DNA of 64,000 nucleotides, from the NCBI GenBank assembly GCA_037576195.1, contig CM075102.1, positions 15,744,745-15,808,744 on the forward strand, given 5' to 3'. Numbering within the stretch: the first letter of the stretch is position 1; each line of letters opens with the position of its first letter. Positions 12,322 to 24,541 of this stretch are shown here, one piece after another. A program made the position numbers and the translations under genes. The notes below the pieces were generated by a model. It saw nothing but the letters and a program-made list of their open reading frames with translations. It was not told the DNA's origin and searched no databases. The DNA comes from Phytoseiulus persimilis. Lineage: Eukaryota > Arthropoda > Arachnida > Mesostigmata > Phytoseiidae.

Positions 12322-14031
12322 CTACAGTATAGGAACAATGGGTCGAGGGATGGGTCGTATTCACGCACTGTGGTCCTGGTATTCAGCGTCCGAAGCGTTT
12401 CTCAGTTTGTGAATCCTTGGATGACTCTAAAACAGCTGAGAATTCAACGGCCAAACGAGGCGAAAATTTTCCGAGGCTCGTCCGTATTCATCTCTCGAGA
12501 ATTTTCAGAGCTGAGTTCTATTTCTCTGAAAATCACGAGGTCATCCAAGCCTTGGACACAAGAAATCCCTTGACTTTGCGACAAACTCTCACAAATGGGG
12601 CCAGCCCTCGCTGTGGTTCGAAGTGAAATCCCTGTGAATGCTTCCGCCAGTTCATTTTCTTCTAGGTAGTTCATTCCGTTCTGGAGTGCCGCTGTCGCTT
12701 CTCGGATTATTCTCCTGTTGGTTCCGTCATTCTGATGGTTCTTCGGTACGTGAAGAGTTCGGCGGGACTCATTCGTTTATCGCCACGGGACACGAATCCG
12801 TTCGGCCGGTCCTCGAGATTTCGGAGGAAACATCCGGTTCTCATACCTTTCACTCGAGATTTCTCAACTATCCACGTTGATGCTACACCTGACTCCCCAT
12901 TTTTGAACATCTCAACAATCGATATCACAATGTGATATTTGAGCAGGTTGCATCCGAAGCTACAATGACTCATGAATTTTCGCTCAATATCTCACACCTC
13001 ACCAGAGCGGGCTATAGATTACACGAACATACATGATGGTTGGAAGCGTACGATATTAGCGTTTCTTGGGGTGAACATTTCGAAACACAAAAACGAAAGG
13101 AATACGTGGCAAAGTTTGGATCCTGAAATGAATGCTCCATAATGATATGGACACATCCCCCATCCTCAGACATCTCAGCCATTGTCGCCATCACGATGAA
13201 GTATGTGACTGGGCTCCATTTGTTTTCGGAACATTGCCCACCCTCTCGTAGGGGCTCCAGTTGACAGATACATGCATGACGATTGTGAGAGCACGCGGTT
13301 CGTGCATTCCCTGCGTAAAAACTTTCGTCCCTCCCCCCCAATCATCGGTGAATCCCCATTGCAACTGCAGCTACATGAGCCGCGAAGCTCGGCTCGATTT
13401 AACGCACGCTATCGAGGTCCCTCATGAATTCAAGTGCCGTCAGATGTTCCGCATCGATTTGTAGCTCCAAAGGCGTTCTGGGAGCCTAATCTTATCGTTT
13501 CATGATACTACGGGAAAATGTTGTTAACGCAGGAAGAAGTTGGCTCAATGCTCGCCACGAACAAACGCCTTCTCAACCCTATTTTATCGCAAAGATGCGC
13601 TGTTGGGGACGATTTCGAAACTCCGCCCCTCTCTTTCGCCCGGAAATTTTCCAGACGGCTGTGATTAGAGTGTTTCACAGAGGGAATCGCTCAGAAACAT
13701 GCTTCGTTATAAGTCTGAATATTTTCGGTCCCCTCCCTGATCCATGGAGCCTCGCCGGGAACTTCTGCGAATGTCCACGAATTTCGCTGCGGCCACGGAA
13801 AACTTCCAGTTATGGTACTGGTCGGAGTTTTATACCCCTAACGGTATAGTCAATGAAGCCGGACCTGAGGGGAGCTTCGATTCTCACTTCAATGCCGTCA
13901 CGAACGTTGTGACTGGATTCTCCGCGAACCGCTTAAACGAGGGCCACACTCAGTCGAGTCAGGGAAGCGAAGTGAATGGGTGTCCCAGAATAAGCGAAGC
14001 AGCAATATTAAAACTCAACGTTATCGCACAT
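12322..14031. other. unassigned intergenic sequence
   Basis: Short open frames occur on both strands, for example minus-strand 12674-12444 and 12973-12707. I could not link them into a gene with good splice signals. They might be upstream exons of the candidate at 11782-12321. No repeat family or RNA gene is visible. Confidence 0.3.
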
Positions 14032-14037
14032 TTTATT
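14032..14037 (-). terminator. poly(A) signal of the WDR45-like gene
   Basis: TTTATT on the plus strand is AATAAA on the gene strand, about 225 bases beyond the stop codon. Confidence 0.6.
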
Positions 14038-14262
14038 TTAAAATCAACGCCTCATTCATCCCATTGTTCTCATTTCGATGTTAAGAAAAGTGATTCACGT
14101 TCCGGACTTCAGAGCGTTCCCCGGTCACACTCATTCACTGTCTATCAGTCTGTCACAGGTTCACACATCAATGAGCGACAGTGCACATTGCCTAAAAATG
14201 AATTCGTCGAGCGATTCCACGCGGTGCTATTTACACGAAGTTTCGGTTGATTCTCGCTTCGT

Positions 14263-16724
14263 TCAGAGTTCTTGTTTGTCATGATTGCAAACATCAAAGA
14301 ATACATCGTACTCCTTCCGAGTGCATGTGCCGTCCTCCTTGAAGGCGTATTTGTGGAAAGAACCGTCGACGCAAATGGCGTATACTGTGCTGTTTTGTCC
14401 CCGTTCTGTGTTGCCTCCGAAAGCGCAGATGCAAGCGCACTCTGCCGACACCGTGAAGCTCGCCAGTGCCCACTGGCTTTCGACGTACATTGAGATGAAT
14501 CCCAGACTTGAGAACCTCGACCTGCGATTGAGTTGCGTGTTCGCCAGAGCGAAAATGTGAACTGTACCCTTGTCAGACGAACAGCACAAGAATCTGTCGT
14601 CGTGGGAGAAGTTTATACAGTAGAGGGTAGCAGGGTCGACGCCTCGTCGAAGCTCCACGAGATTGCTGCGTTTCGCTGTGTCGTACACTCGGATAAGGGT
14701 TCCTGTCGGGGAATGAGAGGAAGTTCTCATGTAACATCGGGCTACAAGTGGACTATCAGAAGTTGACAAGTAAGCATCGTGATAGTGTCGACGCATCCCT
14801 CTGAGGGGAGAGTGGAAACTGACCTTTCTTGCTTGCAGTTGCCAGCATCGTGGCGTTCTGATTCAAGGTGAAGCATTGCAGGTCACTTTGGTGAGCATTT
14901 ATAGTAAGAGGATGACAACTCTGAGCTTCGTCGGCGCCCAGATCGACAATTTGAACGGATCCGAGCTTGGCTCCGGGGAAAACCTGGAGATTCACGAGAG
15001 CCGTGTTGACGTGATGTGGGTACGAGTGTGACTCAGACAGTGACTTGAGGAGAGCTCCCACGAAAAATGCCCCCTGTCCGTCGCGGAGAGAATAGCGACG
15101 CAAGGTTCGACCTCTGTTAAGTCAGGCAAAATCACTAACCATGATCAGACGTTCGCTCGTCGACAACGGACTGAGTTCACACAAACCAAGAGGGTTACAA
15201 CCAGTGTCAAACTCCCGTATTTTCGTCGGGACATCGGGAAACGAGTAGATCTGTATTTTACGCAGCTGGACAACTATCATTTTGTCTCTTCGAAGTCGGA
15301 CTGCAAGTACCTGAGAAGACCGGGTCAGAGGTTAGCGCCATGAAGATACCCGTTGTGATGCACCGGATTCTAGACGGAACGATGACGAGTATGATGGTGA
15401 AAATTCGTGGACTTCTCTGCCAAAGATGCGCCGCGGGGATCACCTTGGAGCTGAATGCGGAATCCATACAGAGATCGTTTTTTTGGAGATCGTAAGCGAG
15501 GACGACATTTTCAGCGTACTCCACTCGTCTGCCACCAGGAATGAGTGCTAATAAGTTTGATCTGTACAACATCTCAGCCTGCAAAGAAGTCGGTGCCGGT
15601 CAATAAAAATGTGAGGCCCTAATTCGTCTGACTGGTGGGGTGACTCAGAGAAACTCTGTGGGATCTCTTCATCGAGAATTTCAAGCCACTGAGGACAGTC
15701 CGGTCACTCGATTCTGTCACTACGGTATCATATCATGGCCACGCCGAGGTATTCATGAGGGGCAGAAACTTGCCTTGGCTATCGAACCCAGGTTTTCTAT
15801 GTGGACCAGCTCTGAGAGCGGTTCGACGTTGAAGACCCGAATTCCGTTCTCGGTTGAGCACACGAAACATCCTGAAACATTAAGGAACGAATCATTGGAC
15901 CACGCGTTGATAGAGGCACTCTGAATCGTGAATACTGAGAATCGTTGTCGTGAGAAGGTGGAATTATGGAGCACTGGGGGCCGGGCCGGTCGGCCACTTG
16001 GAAGCAAGATGACCCCTCAGCTTAGCGATCGGCTTGTGCAAGACTCGAGGAAAGGGGGGGAGGGAGGTGTGAGTGAATTCTGAGTAAAATTTGTACCGAG
16101 TGAATAATGGACTAAGTCGGATCTCGAGTACGTGTGAGTCCTACTGCTCATTCAGAGGCATCGCATGATTTTCATTACGAGAACGAGCTACTTTTCTGAG
16201 CTTCGCTCTCGGTATGAGTCATTTGCGACATTCGTCATGGAGAACTGCTCGGAAACAACAAGTTGATCAGCTAGAGGCATGTGAGAACAAGCATACTGAG
16301 GTATAAGTCTCTTAGGCACCAAGCGAGTAAACATATCGAGAAAACAGAGTGCTCGAAGCTTTGTGCTCCCATGAGCTCCCTCAAAACCCATAGCATTCGA
16401 AGACGACGCTGCTAGCCATCAGTTCACGGGTAACTTGAACATTCAGCGGAACTCCGTTGCGAATCAGAGGTAGTTTCCAGCTGACTCTCGAGATTCCTTT
16501 TTGCGAATGAACTTGAGCTCCAGAGAAATCCACGACAAGGATTCAGCCGTGGCCCATCGCGAAAACGATTCACTGCGCATTCGGACCCCGACGACGAAGA
16601 GCTGCCATGTGAATCGAGCGCTCAAATGCGTAGATTTTTCCAACATGTTTTCGAATCACTATTTCCGTAACTTACCTTGATCCTGATTGAATCGCAAAGA
16701 GTAGACCTTCTCGGTTGACACCAT
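14263..16724 (-). CDS. WDR45: WIPI4/WDR45 beta-propeller autophagy protein (six exons)
   Basis: Coding exons on the minus strand are 16724-16676, 15871-15774, 15578-15444, 15310-15140, 14983-14824 and 14702-14263. They join in frame to 350 residues, against about 360 for human WIPI4. The protein starts [16 protein letters not shown]. It contains the blocks [30 protein letters not shown] and [12 protein letters not shown], and the LRRG phosphoinositide-binding motif at 222-225. PROPPINs of this type bind PI3P on the phagophore and work with ATG2 in lipid transfer and autophagosome growth; this role is known from the family. The sequence [11 protein letters not shown] points to WIPI4 rather than WIPI3. 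Intron 2 uses a GC donor (AAG|GCAAGT). The start is fixed by the short first exon and matching phase-1 junction. Confidence 0.95.
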
Positions 16725-18239
16725 TTTGATGGAAGATTATTTGGACCAGTACTTGGAAAGAAACCATGTGGGGTTCCAACAAGCTTCTCCTCTCAAGAAA
16801 GGAAGCTCATCTGAGAGACGGAGATTTAAACGTTCAGATGTTTGCTCACTCGCCTCCTCTCTCGTTCGGCTCTGGGTGCAGAAGCACCCGGAATCCTCGA
16901 TCTCGTTTCTCGGTTTGGAACGCCTGTATGACTCGGGATTTCCACGAGAGTTCCGAGATTGGTCCCTGATTTTCAACGGATGATATACACTCCGTGATAA
17001 CCTTGTGGAGAACCGTTCTTCCGAGCGTCTGAAAGCCTCGCGAGCTCCGTTGGAGCAGAGTGAGTGTCAAGGCAGAGGCGCCGAAATTCGAAATTCGAAA
17101 GGAATTGAATTCGTCCCGATGCCTAAGAATGGGGAGGTGATTCAAATGAATCGTGGCTCGTTCAATCCCACGGGGATAGTTTTTCTGCTTCGTCCTGTAG
17201 CATCTTTTCGCTGATTTTGTATCATAAGCGACGAACAGCAACCAGACATACAACTGGTCCTTCAAGAGTCGGAGGTGAGCGCGAGCTGGACTTCCGGATT
17301 CTCTTAGAGGGAAGTTGTCGAGAACGAGAGATGGGTTCGCTGTTTATCTTTATACCAGGGCCGATTCTTGATATATGAAGCCTTGTGGTAGAATCCGCGT
17401 GCAATATGTCTTTCGGAGGCAACGGAGGCGCGTCATAATTTACAGATCTTCAGAAACTCGTTTCTATCCGTTTCGACTTCAATGTAACGAAGAGTTCTCA
17501 GCACTGGCTCTACGGCAAGGCAAACAAATCATTCGTCAGTTTCTCGGGACACTTTGTTGTCGCGGCTTCACAAGAAGCGATGTCTCTGTCTGTTCGGAAC
17601 TCGAGCCTGAACTGTGGCCGGGGTCCTGCCGGTCTGGGGAGCGCCAGCGGCTGGGATCGAGACTGCTGCTCAAGTGTTTGAGTTTCGTCAAACCTTTAGT
17701 TTCACGAATGATTCAGCTACAATTGTAGCAATGGCGAATTCGAACATGTGGTGCCATCAACCAACTCGTCGGGGCAATTATTCCGTATCTGGATGCGCAT
17801 TGAGCTAGGCGAATAGCACATTTCGATGTTGAGTGAGGAATATTCCGTCAACACGAGGTCAAGATCGAGACCTCCGTTATGCCGAGGTTATTGAATGGAC
17901 ATCCAAATAAATCCCTACAGGAAACATATGCCGACCCCAGCTGGGCTTTGTGGAAACTGCGATCCGTCTCTCCTGCCGAGACTTCAGAGGACATCAGATC
18001 TCAAGAGCAAAACCAGCGTGGATATGATCCGAAGTTCTTTTATTCACCGAATCGAGTCAGAACCCGATGATTCGACCTCTTCGGATTCTCTCGCGTCGCG
18101 CCCAGCTCCGTTAAACTTAGTCGGATTCCCGATTCACAACGAACATTTTCCCTGCAATCTCGGAGAGTTTCGCAGTTAAACATCAGTCTCCTCGAGCCGA
18201 AACCGGTCACCAAGCTCAAGGTTGAGCAGCGAGGACCCG
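16725..18239. other. intergenic sequence upstream of the WDR45-like gene
   Basis: The open frames here are short and overlap on opposite strands. None carries a recognisable domain or signal peptide. The proximal part should contain the WDR45 promoter, but no TATA box is evident. Confidence 0.35.
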
Positions 18240-18606
18240 AAAGGAACGTGTCGATGGAGCTTTAGCGCGGGTGTTAGAGTTGACGAGGTCCCATCATCCG
18301 AAGCTCGCGCCTGCGAAGACGGAGGCATTGTGCCTCCTGACAGGTCGGAAGCGGACGCAAGGTATCGAACTGGTGGTGGACAGACATCCTGTAGAGATCA
18401 AGAAGGAGACGAAGTATCACGGAATCCACCTCGACACCGCGATGTCGGGATGGCGACACATCCAAGAGATGCTTAAGAAAGTCGGGCGGGTCTCCCTTAG
18501 TCTGTCTCGAATTCCGCTCAGGAGTGGAGGCTGCTCGGAAGAGAGCAGAAGAATGTTGGCATCCGTGGCCGAAAGCATGGCCATGGCTAGGAAAGTAATT
18601 GCCTAG
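18240..18606 (+). mobile_element. fragment of a non-LTR retrotransposon (R1-like reverse transcriptase C-terminal part)
   Basis: The frame at 18271-18606 encodes a block typical of the region after the catalytic RT motifs in R1-related elements. It includes LAPAKTEALCLLTGRKR, then a KYHGIHLD stretch (usually KYLGV.LD), and a RRMLASVAES block. In intact elements this part follows the YADD box. Here the upstream RT domain, the endonuclease and the 3' tail are absent, so it is a dead fragment of about 370 bp. Clade assignment is by recollection of motif patterns and is tentative. Confidence 0.75.
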
Positions 18607-19579
18607 CAGGTTTCCGACCCGAGGGGAACGGGGGGAATACAGAGTTTAGTGGGTTTGTCAAGTCCCTCACTTGCTGCAACCAGCAGTGCATGTTCATCAA
18701 GCAAGAAAAAGTGAGCGGCGGGGTGTCGGTGAGCTAAAAAAAGAGCCAATAACGAGCATAACCCACTCACATCTATCCAATACATCACGGTGAGCGCAAT
18801 TTCAAGATCAGAGAGCCAAGAAGCTGTGGTGACTGATAAGGAAGTATGTACTGGTTCGGCCATTCATGCCATTGCAGACGAACACAACCCGCTCTGCAGA
18901 TAACCCCCGATTGACCCAAACTCCGCATGTGCGGGAACTCCAGCGAGGACTATAATCTTCACTGGCTGGATTCGCCTTTGGCACTTCGTGGTGCGCAACT
19001 TTGATATTCGATTCGGAGCTTGAAAAGCACACTTGACATGGTATTTTCGCTGGCAACATGCGCATGCTCAGAATTTCGGGCTCCAATGATAACCTATAGA
19101 GTGAATTCCATCGCCAGTTTGAACTGCGACCTAGCTGACAGAGTTGCTCGATCGTTCCCGCTAATCAACTCCCGAGAGCTCCTCCCAATCGCTGAGGCAA
19201 ACCCTCATAGCACCACTCCTCGATTGCGCATCTCCCAGTTTCCCTCCGATGCAGACCACGATGCCAAACATTTTGCGTCACCGGGCATTTCAGTAAACAG
19301 CTTTTCAATTGATTGCTCTGATTATTGGAGGAAAGAAATCGCTCTTCGGTGAGCCGCATAGCGTTTCTTGAAGCGTGGAGCGGAGGCAGGCTCGAAGAAG
19401 AAGGACTCCATAACGGTTGGGCCGAAGACGGAGGCTGTGGATCGACTCTACTCGAATCCAGATTATTTATGCAATGAACGAAGTCGCACCTCGGGCCTGC
19501 AAAAAAGGTGAATCGTCAGACGTCGAACTGAAGTCCTCGCTCTTGCTCGCAGCTGTTTTATTGGAGACGGCCGTCAATG
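18607..19579. other. unassigned intergenic sequence
   Basis: No supported gene is visible. Open frames are short and contradictory between strands. It may include degraded remains of the LINE fragment next to it. Confidence 0.3.
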
Positions 19580-19584
19580 ACGGA

Positions 19585-20175
19585 GCCGGTCATTTTGGCT
19601 TTGGACATTTTGGCTTCGGACGTTCTGGCACGGACTCTTTGGCTTTAGACATTTTGGCCTCGGAGACATCTTGGCTTTGGACATTTTGGCCTCGGAGACA
19701 TCCTGGCTTTGGACATCCTCATCTTCGGAGAGCGAGGTCGTATAGTACACCCGGATCTATGGTGCATCTCGTCATCAGTATCAAATCATCCAGTACTCCT
19801 ATATTCGGGTTACAAAGCTAGCGGTATGGAATCTGAAAACAGGCTCGATTCGCGAGGGCCTACGTCAAGATCGGTAAAGGTCATCAGAACAACGGATAAG
19901 CTACGCAAGCATTGGTCAAACCCTCAAGGTATCGGATATAACTCGCCATCGAAATCGAGTCAAAACGTCCGAAGCCAAACACTCCGAGGCCGAAATGTCC
20001 TGAGCCGAGATGTCCCTGAGGCCAAAATGTCCTAAGCCACGACGTCTCCGAGACCAAAATGTCCTGAGCCAAGATGTCTCCGAGGCCAAAATGTCTGAAG
20101 CCAAACTGTCTTCGGGGCCAAAGTGTCCGTGCCAAAACGTCCGAAGCCAAAATGTCAAAAGCCAAAATGTCCTAG
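19585..20175. repeat. two minisatellite arrays in inverted orientation
   Basis: At 19585-19735 a unit of about 32 bp is repeated with variation; its core reads GACATTTTGGCCTCGGAG then ACATCTTGGCTTTG. At 19960-20175 the same unit is repeated as its reverse complement (CTCCGAGGCCAAAATGTC). About 225 bp separate the arrays. Transcription of either strand would give a long imperfect hairpin. The apparent proteins in this stretch (FGHFGFG and LRTFWPRG repeats) follow from the repeat and are not genes. Confidence 0.92.
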
Positions 20176-20753
20176 ACCGGTCAATGATGTCCATGTTCAT
20201 GCTCCTTCCTAGCTGAGTGCTCGTTAAGGCTGGGGCGCCAAAATTCGAAATCGCTGCTGATTCGCAGTAGCTGTCAAACGCGCGATGCTCGCTTCAGAAC
20301 AATTCCTGTCAGAAATGCGCATTTCCGACGCAGATCCCGGCTACCCATGTCGGTCCGCTCGTGCGCTCACGCTACCAGGTTGCTGAACACCGGTTCAGCT
20401 GATTGCCACTGTTTCGGTCGGCCTTGATGGTCCGTGTGTTGATGTGCGGCGGCTGCTGCTTCTGCTGGGTCGTCGTCTGTCCGTAGAGTGAAAGAACCGA
20501 GTATACATGCAGATGCTGCGGCAGTGACTCTGGAAGCAGCGGTAGTGAGCGAAACAAACCATCTCAGAGAAGGCTGTGTTCTATCATTGGAGCTGTTCCG
20601 AATATCGCAATACCTCGATGTCATCAAAGAGGAGAAATGACTGTCTGTCGCTGTGGACCACAAGCCGTCATTCACTCTCGGAGCTTTTCTAATCCAGAAT
20701 AATCTCCGGAGAAAACTCGTGACTAATGTGAACTTCATGTGAATTGACACAAA
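20176..20753. other. short intergenic stretch 5' of the TMEM130-like gene
   Basis: It contains the presumed promoter and 5' UTR of the gene starting at 20754. No TATA box, repeat or RNA gene is clear. Confidence 0.3.
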
Positions 20754-23700
20754 ATGCGGTGGAGAATTATTTTTCTGACGTTTTTCCTCCGGCTGTCATT
20801 GGTGATCTCGGGCACTTCACGCTTGGGTGAGTTTCCGATTAGAGATCCAGGATCAGCTGAACAACTGAAAACTCGGAGCCGTTCAGAGATGCGGGACTCT
20901 ATGCAGCGTCGAGTTATGAGAAGTAGACGGTAGAAAGGCCGTGGAAGGAAACAGAAAATTGTAGAAAGGTCGACACTATCGTGAGGACACGTCCCGTATT
21001 CAGCCGTTCGCAGCGTGGCAAACGGCGCACCGACACGAAAAACATGACTCATGCGTCGGAAATTCACGGTGGAACAATCAAAGTAGCTAATCTATCTGCC
21101 TGTGACGGAGTTTCTGCCCGGGAAACGTAGAGGCTGAGAAACGGCTGTCGAGGCGAAGGAAGACAGCGTTCTTGTCTCAATTCAAACAGTCATTCGTCAT
21201 CGGCCGGGGAGCACTCAGAGTCCAGGAGAGCGGCTCTTTTCTTGCGAGTGCTCAGAGCTTATGGTTGAATGAAAATAGTTCCTCCGATTCCTGCTTCCTA
21301 AAGAGCCGTTGGGGAATCTGGGGAACCAAGAAGACCGGCTTCGACCGGCAGAGCTCCCCTGAGCGATGCTCAGCGGTGTGAAAGAAGACCCGAGCGAAGT
21401 TATCAGAACTCATTTGTGAAGCTCATGGAACTTTCGTGGGTGGTGACTCCACAACCGCATCTCGCAATGAGCCGAACATGGATAGTTGTCGGCGCGCGAA
21501 AGAGCCTTTCGATGAAGAGCGCTTCTGACTCGTGGACCGGCGATTCGTCCCACCAAGACGTGAGCTGGTTCAGTTTCCGAAGCCAGCCGGCAAAACCTCA
21601 GTCCTCTCTATCTATGATGTCGACATGCAGCGTTCCAGATATGCAGACTAGAGAGTAATTCTCATCGATCATATATGCTGGAAAGGTTTGTGATAACGAG
21701 CAATGGAGTCGAACGCTCTTGTCGCGCAAAGCCTATGGCTTTCCTCGAGAAAAAGACACGAGATGACAGCGCGCAGGATTCGAACGGGAAGCATTGCCGG
21801 ATCTACTAGTTCTGTCCTCTTATGGAACTGTTCAAGCTCGTGTGTCTGGAATCCACATCGGGAACCATATGTGTGTGTTTCCTGTGGTTCAGTGCTCTTC
21901 CAGAATGATCGAAAAGCCGCTAAGCCGAAGTGACGTTGGAATCGCGGATCATTTAAGCCACGAGTGACACCATTAAGAGTGAAACAGACGGCCCCTGCTT
22001 AGATGGATGCGCCGCAAGAACTTCGTCTGGAAAATAGCTCCGTGTCATACAGTGATAGCTCTTGATCAGATCTCCCCTCTTTCCATGACATCTCGAGGCT
22101 CCCTCTGTCTCTGGCGACAAACAGGTTCTTTCTCCAGCGGAGAGGCTCAGGTTCCGACGATGGAACTTCTCACCGTACAGGATCGACTCCCACCTCCTTT
22201 TCTCCTTTCGATTCGTATAGTTCGATTCCTCTCACAGCAGTAGAGGAGACTAGTACGATGAGAAGATATCTGTGCGAAATCAGAGAGTGGAACACTTTGT
22301 GTTAGAGCTGAATCCGGTTCGAATCCGGGAGACCCGTGCGAAACTTTCACCCTGTTCGGTTTTCCAGAGCTGACGACGAATGGGCCAGTGTACTATAAAG
22401 CGCCCTTGGCTATCACGGCTCACTACAAGGAGGCTTCGCCGGAATGGTTCACATGGATTTTCATGGCGCAGCTACCGACTGGGCCTTTCATACGACGATT
22501 TCGTGAAGGACACACAGCAGTGGTCAGTTGGGATGGTTGGATTTTTTTCATATCTGAATCGATTGCATGCGCGCCGCTCTCAGTTCTTGCCTTGCTGGAG
22601 GTCAGGATTACTTCGCAGTATTCAACATAATCAACAGCAGAAACAATTGTATACATGATCTACGGATAACCCTGTCTATGCTTGTCGGATGAGCCATACT
22701 CGTACTGTCGGACTTTTCCAGCTCAATGAAACGTTCGATCTGGAGGAAACCCAAGTGGGCGAGTTCACAATGACTGTGAGGGCAACCTACACTCCATACA
22801 TTTACCCGGAAACTTATGCCTACGGCGAAATCAAGTTTGTGCTCACTAGTAAGTGGCGGGGTTCGCTCTCTGTGATTGCAAATCCGGCTTGTCGAAGTCA
22901 GCAAAGCTCTCCGACAAAAGCAGGCTCCTCCTCGGACCCTGTATGTTTACGTTGCTACACCTGTTTGAGACGTTTGTCCAATTTCCAGACAAGATTCCCG
23001 TGGTCGTTGAATTCATGCAAAACGGCACGAAGCTGATTCCCGAAAACGGCCAGCTCCTGGTCAGCTCTTCCGACATAGTTAACGCTACAACTCGCGTCAA
23101 CGATCCGTCCGGATATTTCCAGCGGGCCGGAATACAGATGACCGTCAGATGGATGGTAAGTTGGCTGCAGACCTGTTAATGACGCGTCCGATACCCTCAT
23201 AAGGGATGACGATACCTATTTCCGACTCCTGTGCACTTAGTTCCTCAAGAGAGCTGATGTCGATGGAATTCCAGTTGAACAACGACGTTCGAGTGAAAAA
23301 CGCTTCGTACGCGCAGCGATATCCGAGCTCGACCGACAGAGTTCAGGATACGCTACAGATGTTCATGACAGCAGATTATACAAACGAAACCTACATCGCA
23401 GACGGATCTGTGAGCACGGTGATTGAAGCCAGAGGTGAGTTATCGAACCCTCGGCGACGAGCATGGCTTTTGAAATTGAATCGCCTCGATACACGGCCGA
23501 GCGAGACTCTTATTTCCCTCTTCTCTTCTGTAAGATCCCGTACTCTCCCTGAACATCACTGACAAGCTGTGGTTCAGAAGAGGGAATTTGACCTATCTAA
23601 ATTTCAAGTGCAATGGAAGGTGAGCTTGAAGTTGTCTTACCGCTAAGACACTTTTGTGATTCGGAGGATCTCTCAAGAAACACTTGTGCGAATCCAGTCG

Positions 23701-24541
23701 GATTTCGAAAAAACGCTAGGTCCTATATCAAATGCTCGACAGGCATATGTCGTTCAGGCCGGGACCATTCCACGGTTGCGACGGCTTTGAACTCGATTTT
23801 TCCACAGTACTCCAATTTACTACTGCTACATGAACCCATCGATTGCGATGAACACATCAGATTACAACTGTACCGGTTTTACTCGCCGCGACGTCTGTCA
23901 GTTCGAGATAACTCGTTATTTCGGGGCCGTTGGGGATCATGAAGTCATGGTGAGTCCGGTGGTGAAGTGGAGATACCAAGTCGAGTATTTGCGGGAGGTT
24001 GAACCCGTCTGCCACAACTTCCACTCCGAATGGCACTTTTCCTCCTTGTAGGTCTTTGTGAGAAACGCTGTCAACGACATACTCCATTGGGACGATTTCA
24101 AGAGCGTTTATACCGTCCACATCTACAATGGTGAGTAGAACAGTCCCCGCTATCGGCGAGTTGTTTTGACCAAGTCGAAAATGAGAGACTGACTCAGATC
24201 CTAATTTCCCCGCAGTGCCGACGAAAGGGCTCCTCCGGTTGTTCATCGTGCCCATCTCCTGTGTTATTTTGGGTACCATTGTAGCGGTATCAGGCTACGC
24301 GCTCTACGAGCACACAAAAGGGGATATACGCGTCGAAGTTGCCAACTTCGACTTCGGCGGCAACTCGACACGAGAAGAGCTGGATGCGACACTTGTTGAG
24401 AGAACTTTTTGGACGCATCTTCGAGATGAGCTCGCCGAGAGCAGTCCGATATTCCATTGGCTGACCTGGGAACGGCCGCAGCCGCTCGCTGACTGCGTCG
24501 GTGACAACAAGGACGAGGACGAACTCATGCTTGATGCGTGA
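20754..24541 (+). CDS. type I membrane glycoprotein, TMEM130-like (nine exons)
   Basis: Coding exons are 20754-20826, 22368-22522, 22722-22848, 22989-23155, 23275-23434, 23535-23619, 23808-23949, 24052-24130 and 24216-24541. All phases match, giving 437 residues. Residues 1-24 are a signal peptide (MRWRIIFLTFFLRLSLVISG). The extracellular part has many N-glycosylation sequons. A block reads LWFRRGN, LNFKCNGS, YYC, then CxFEITRYF. One membrane helix lies at about 337-359, followed by a 78-residue acidic tail. Length, topology and the RG...F.C.GS..YC block resemble TMEM130-type proteins with PKD-like domains. That name is my best guess, not proven, and the function is unknown. The exon 5 start is the least certain junction (acceptor attccag). 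The gene is convergent with the sarcoglycan gene. Confidence 0.75.

Noticed and set aside
19584..20200. Apparent FGHFGFG and LRTFWPRG repeat proteins
   Set aside because: They arise from translating a minisatellite in both orientations; there is no start context, signal or splice structure.
22300..22345. tRNA-like B-box (GGTTCGAATCC)
   Set aside because: No A-box, no pairing acceptor stem and no cloverleaf could be drawn upstream. The same applies to similar motifs near 21770, 25693 and 26509.
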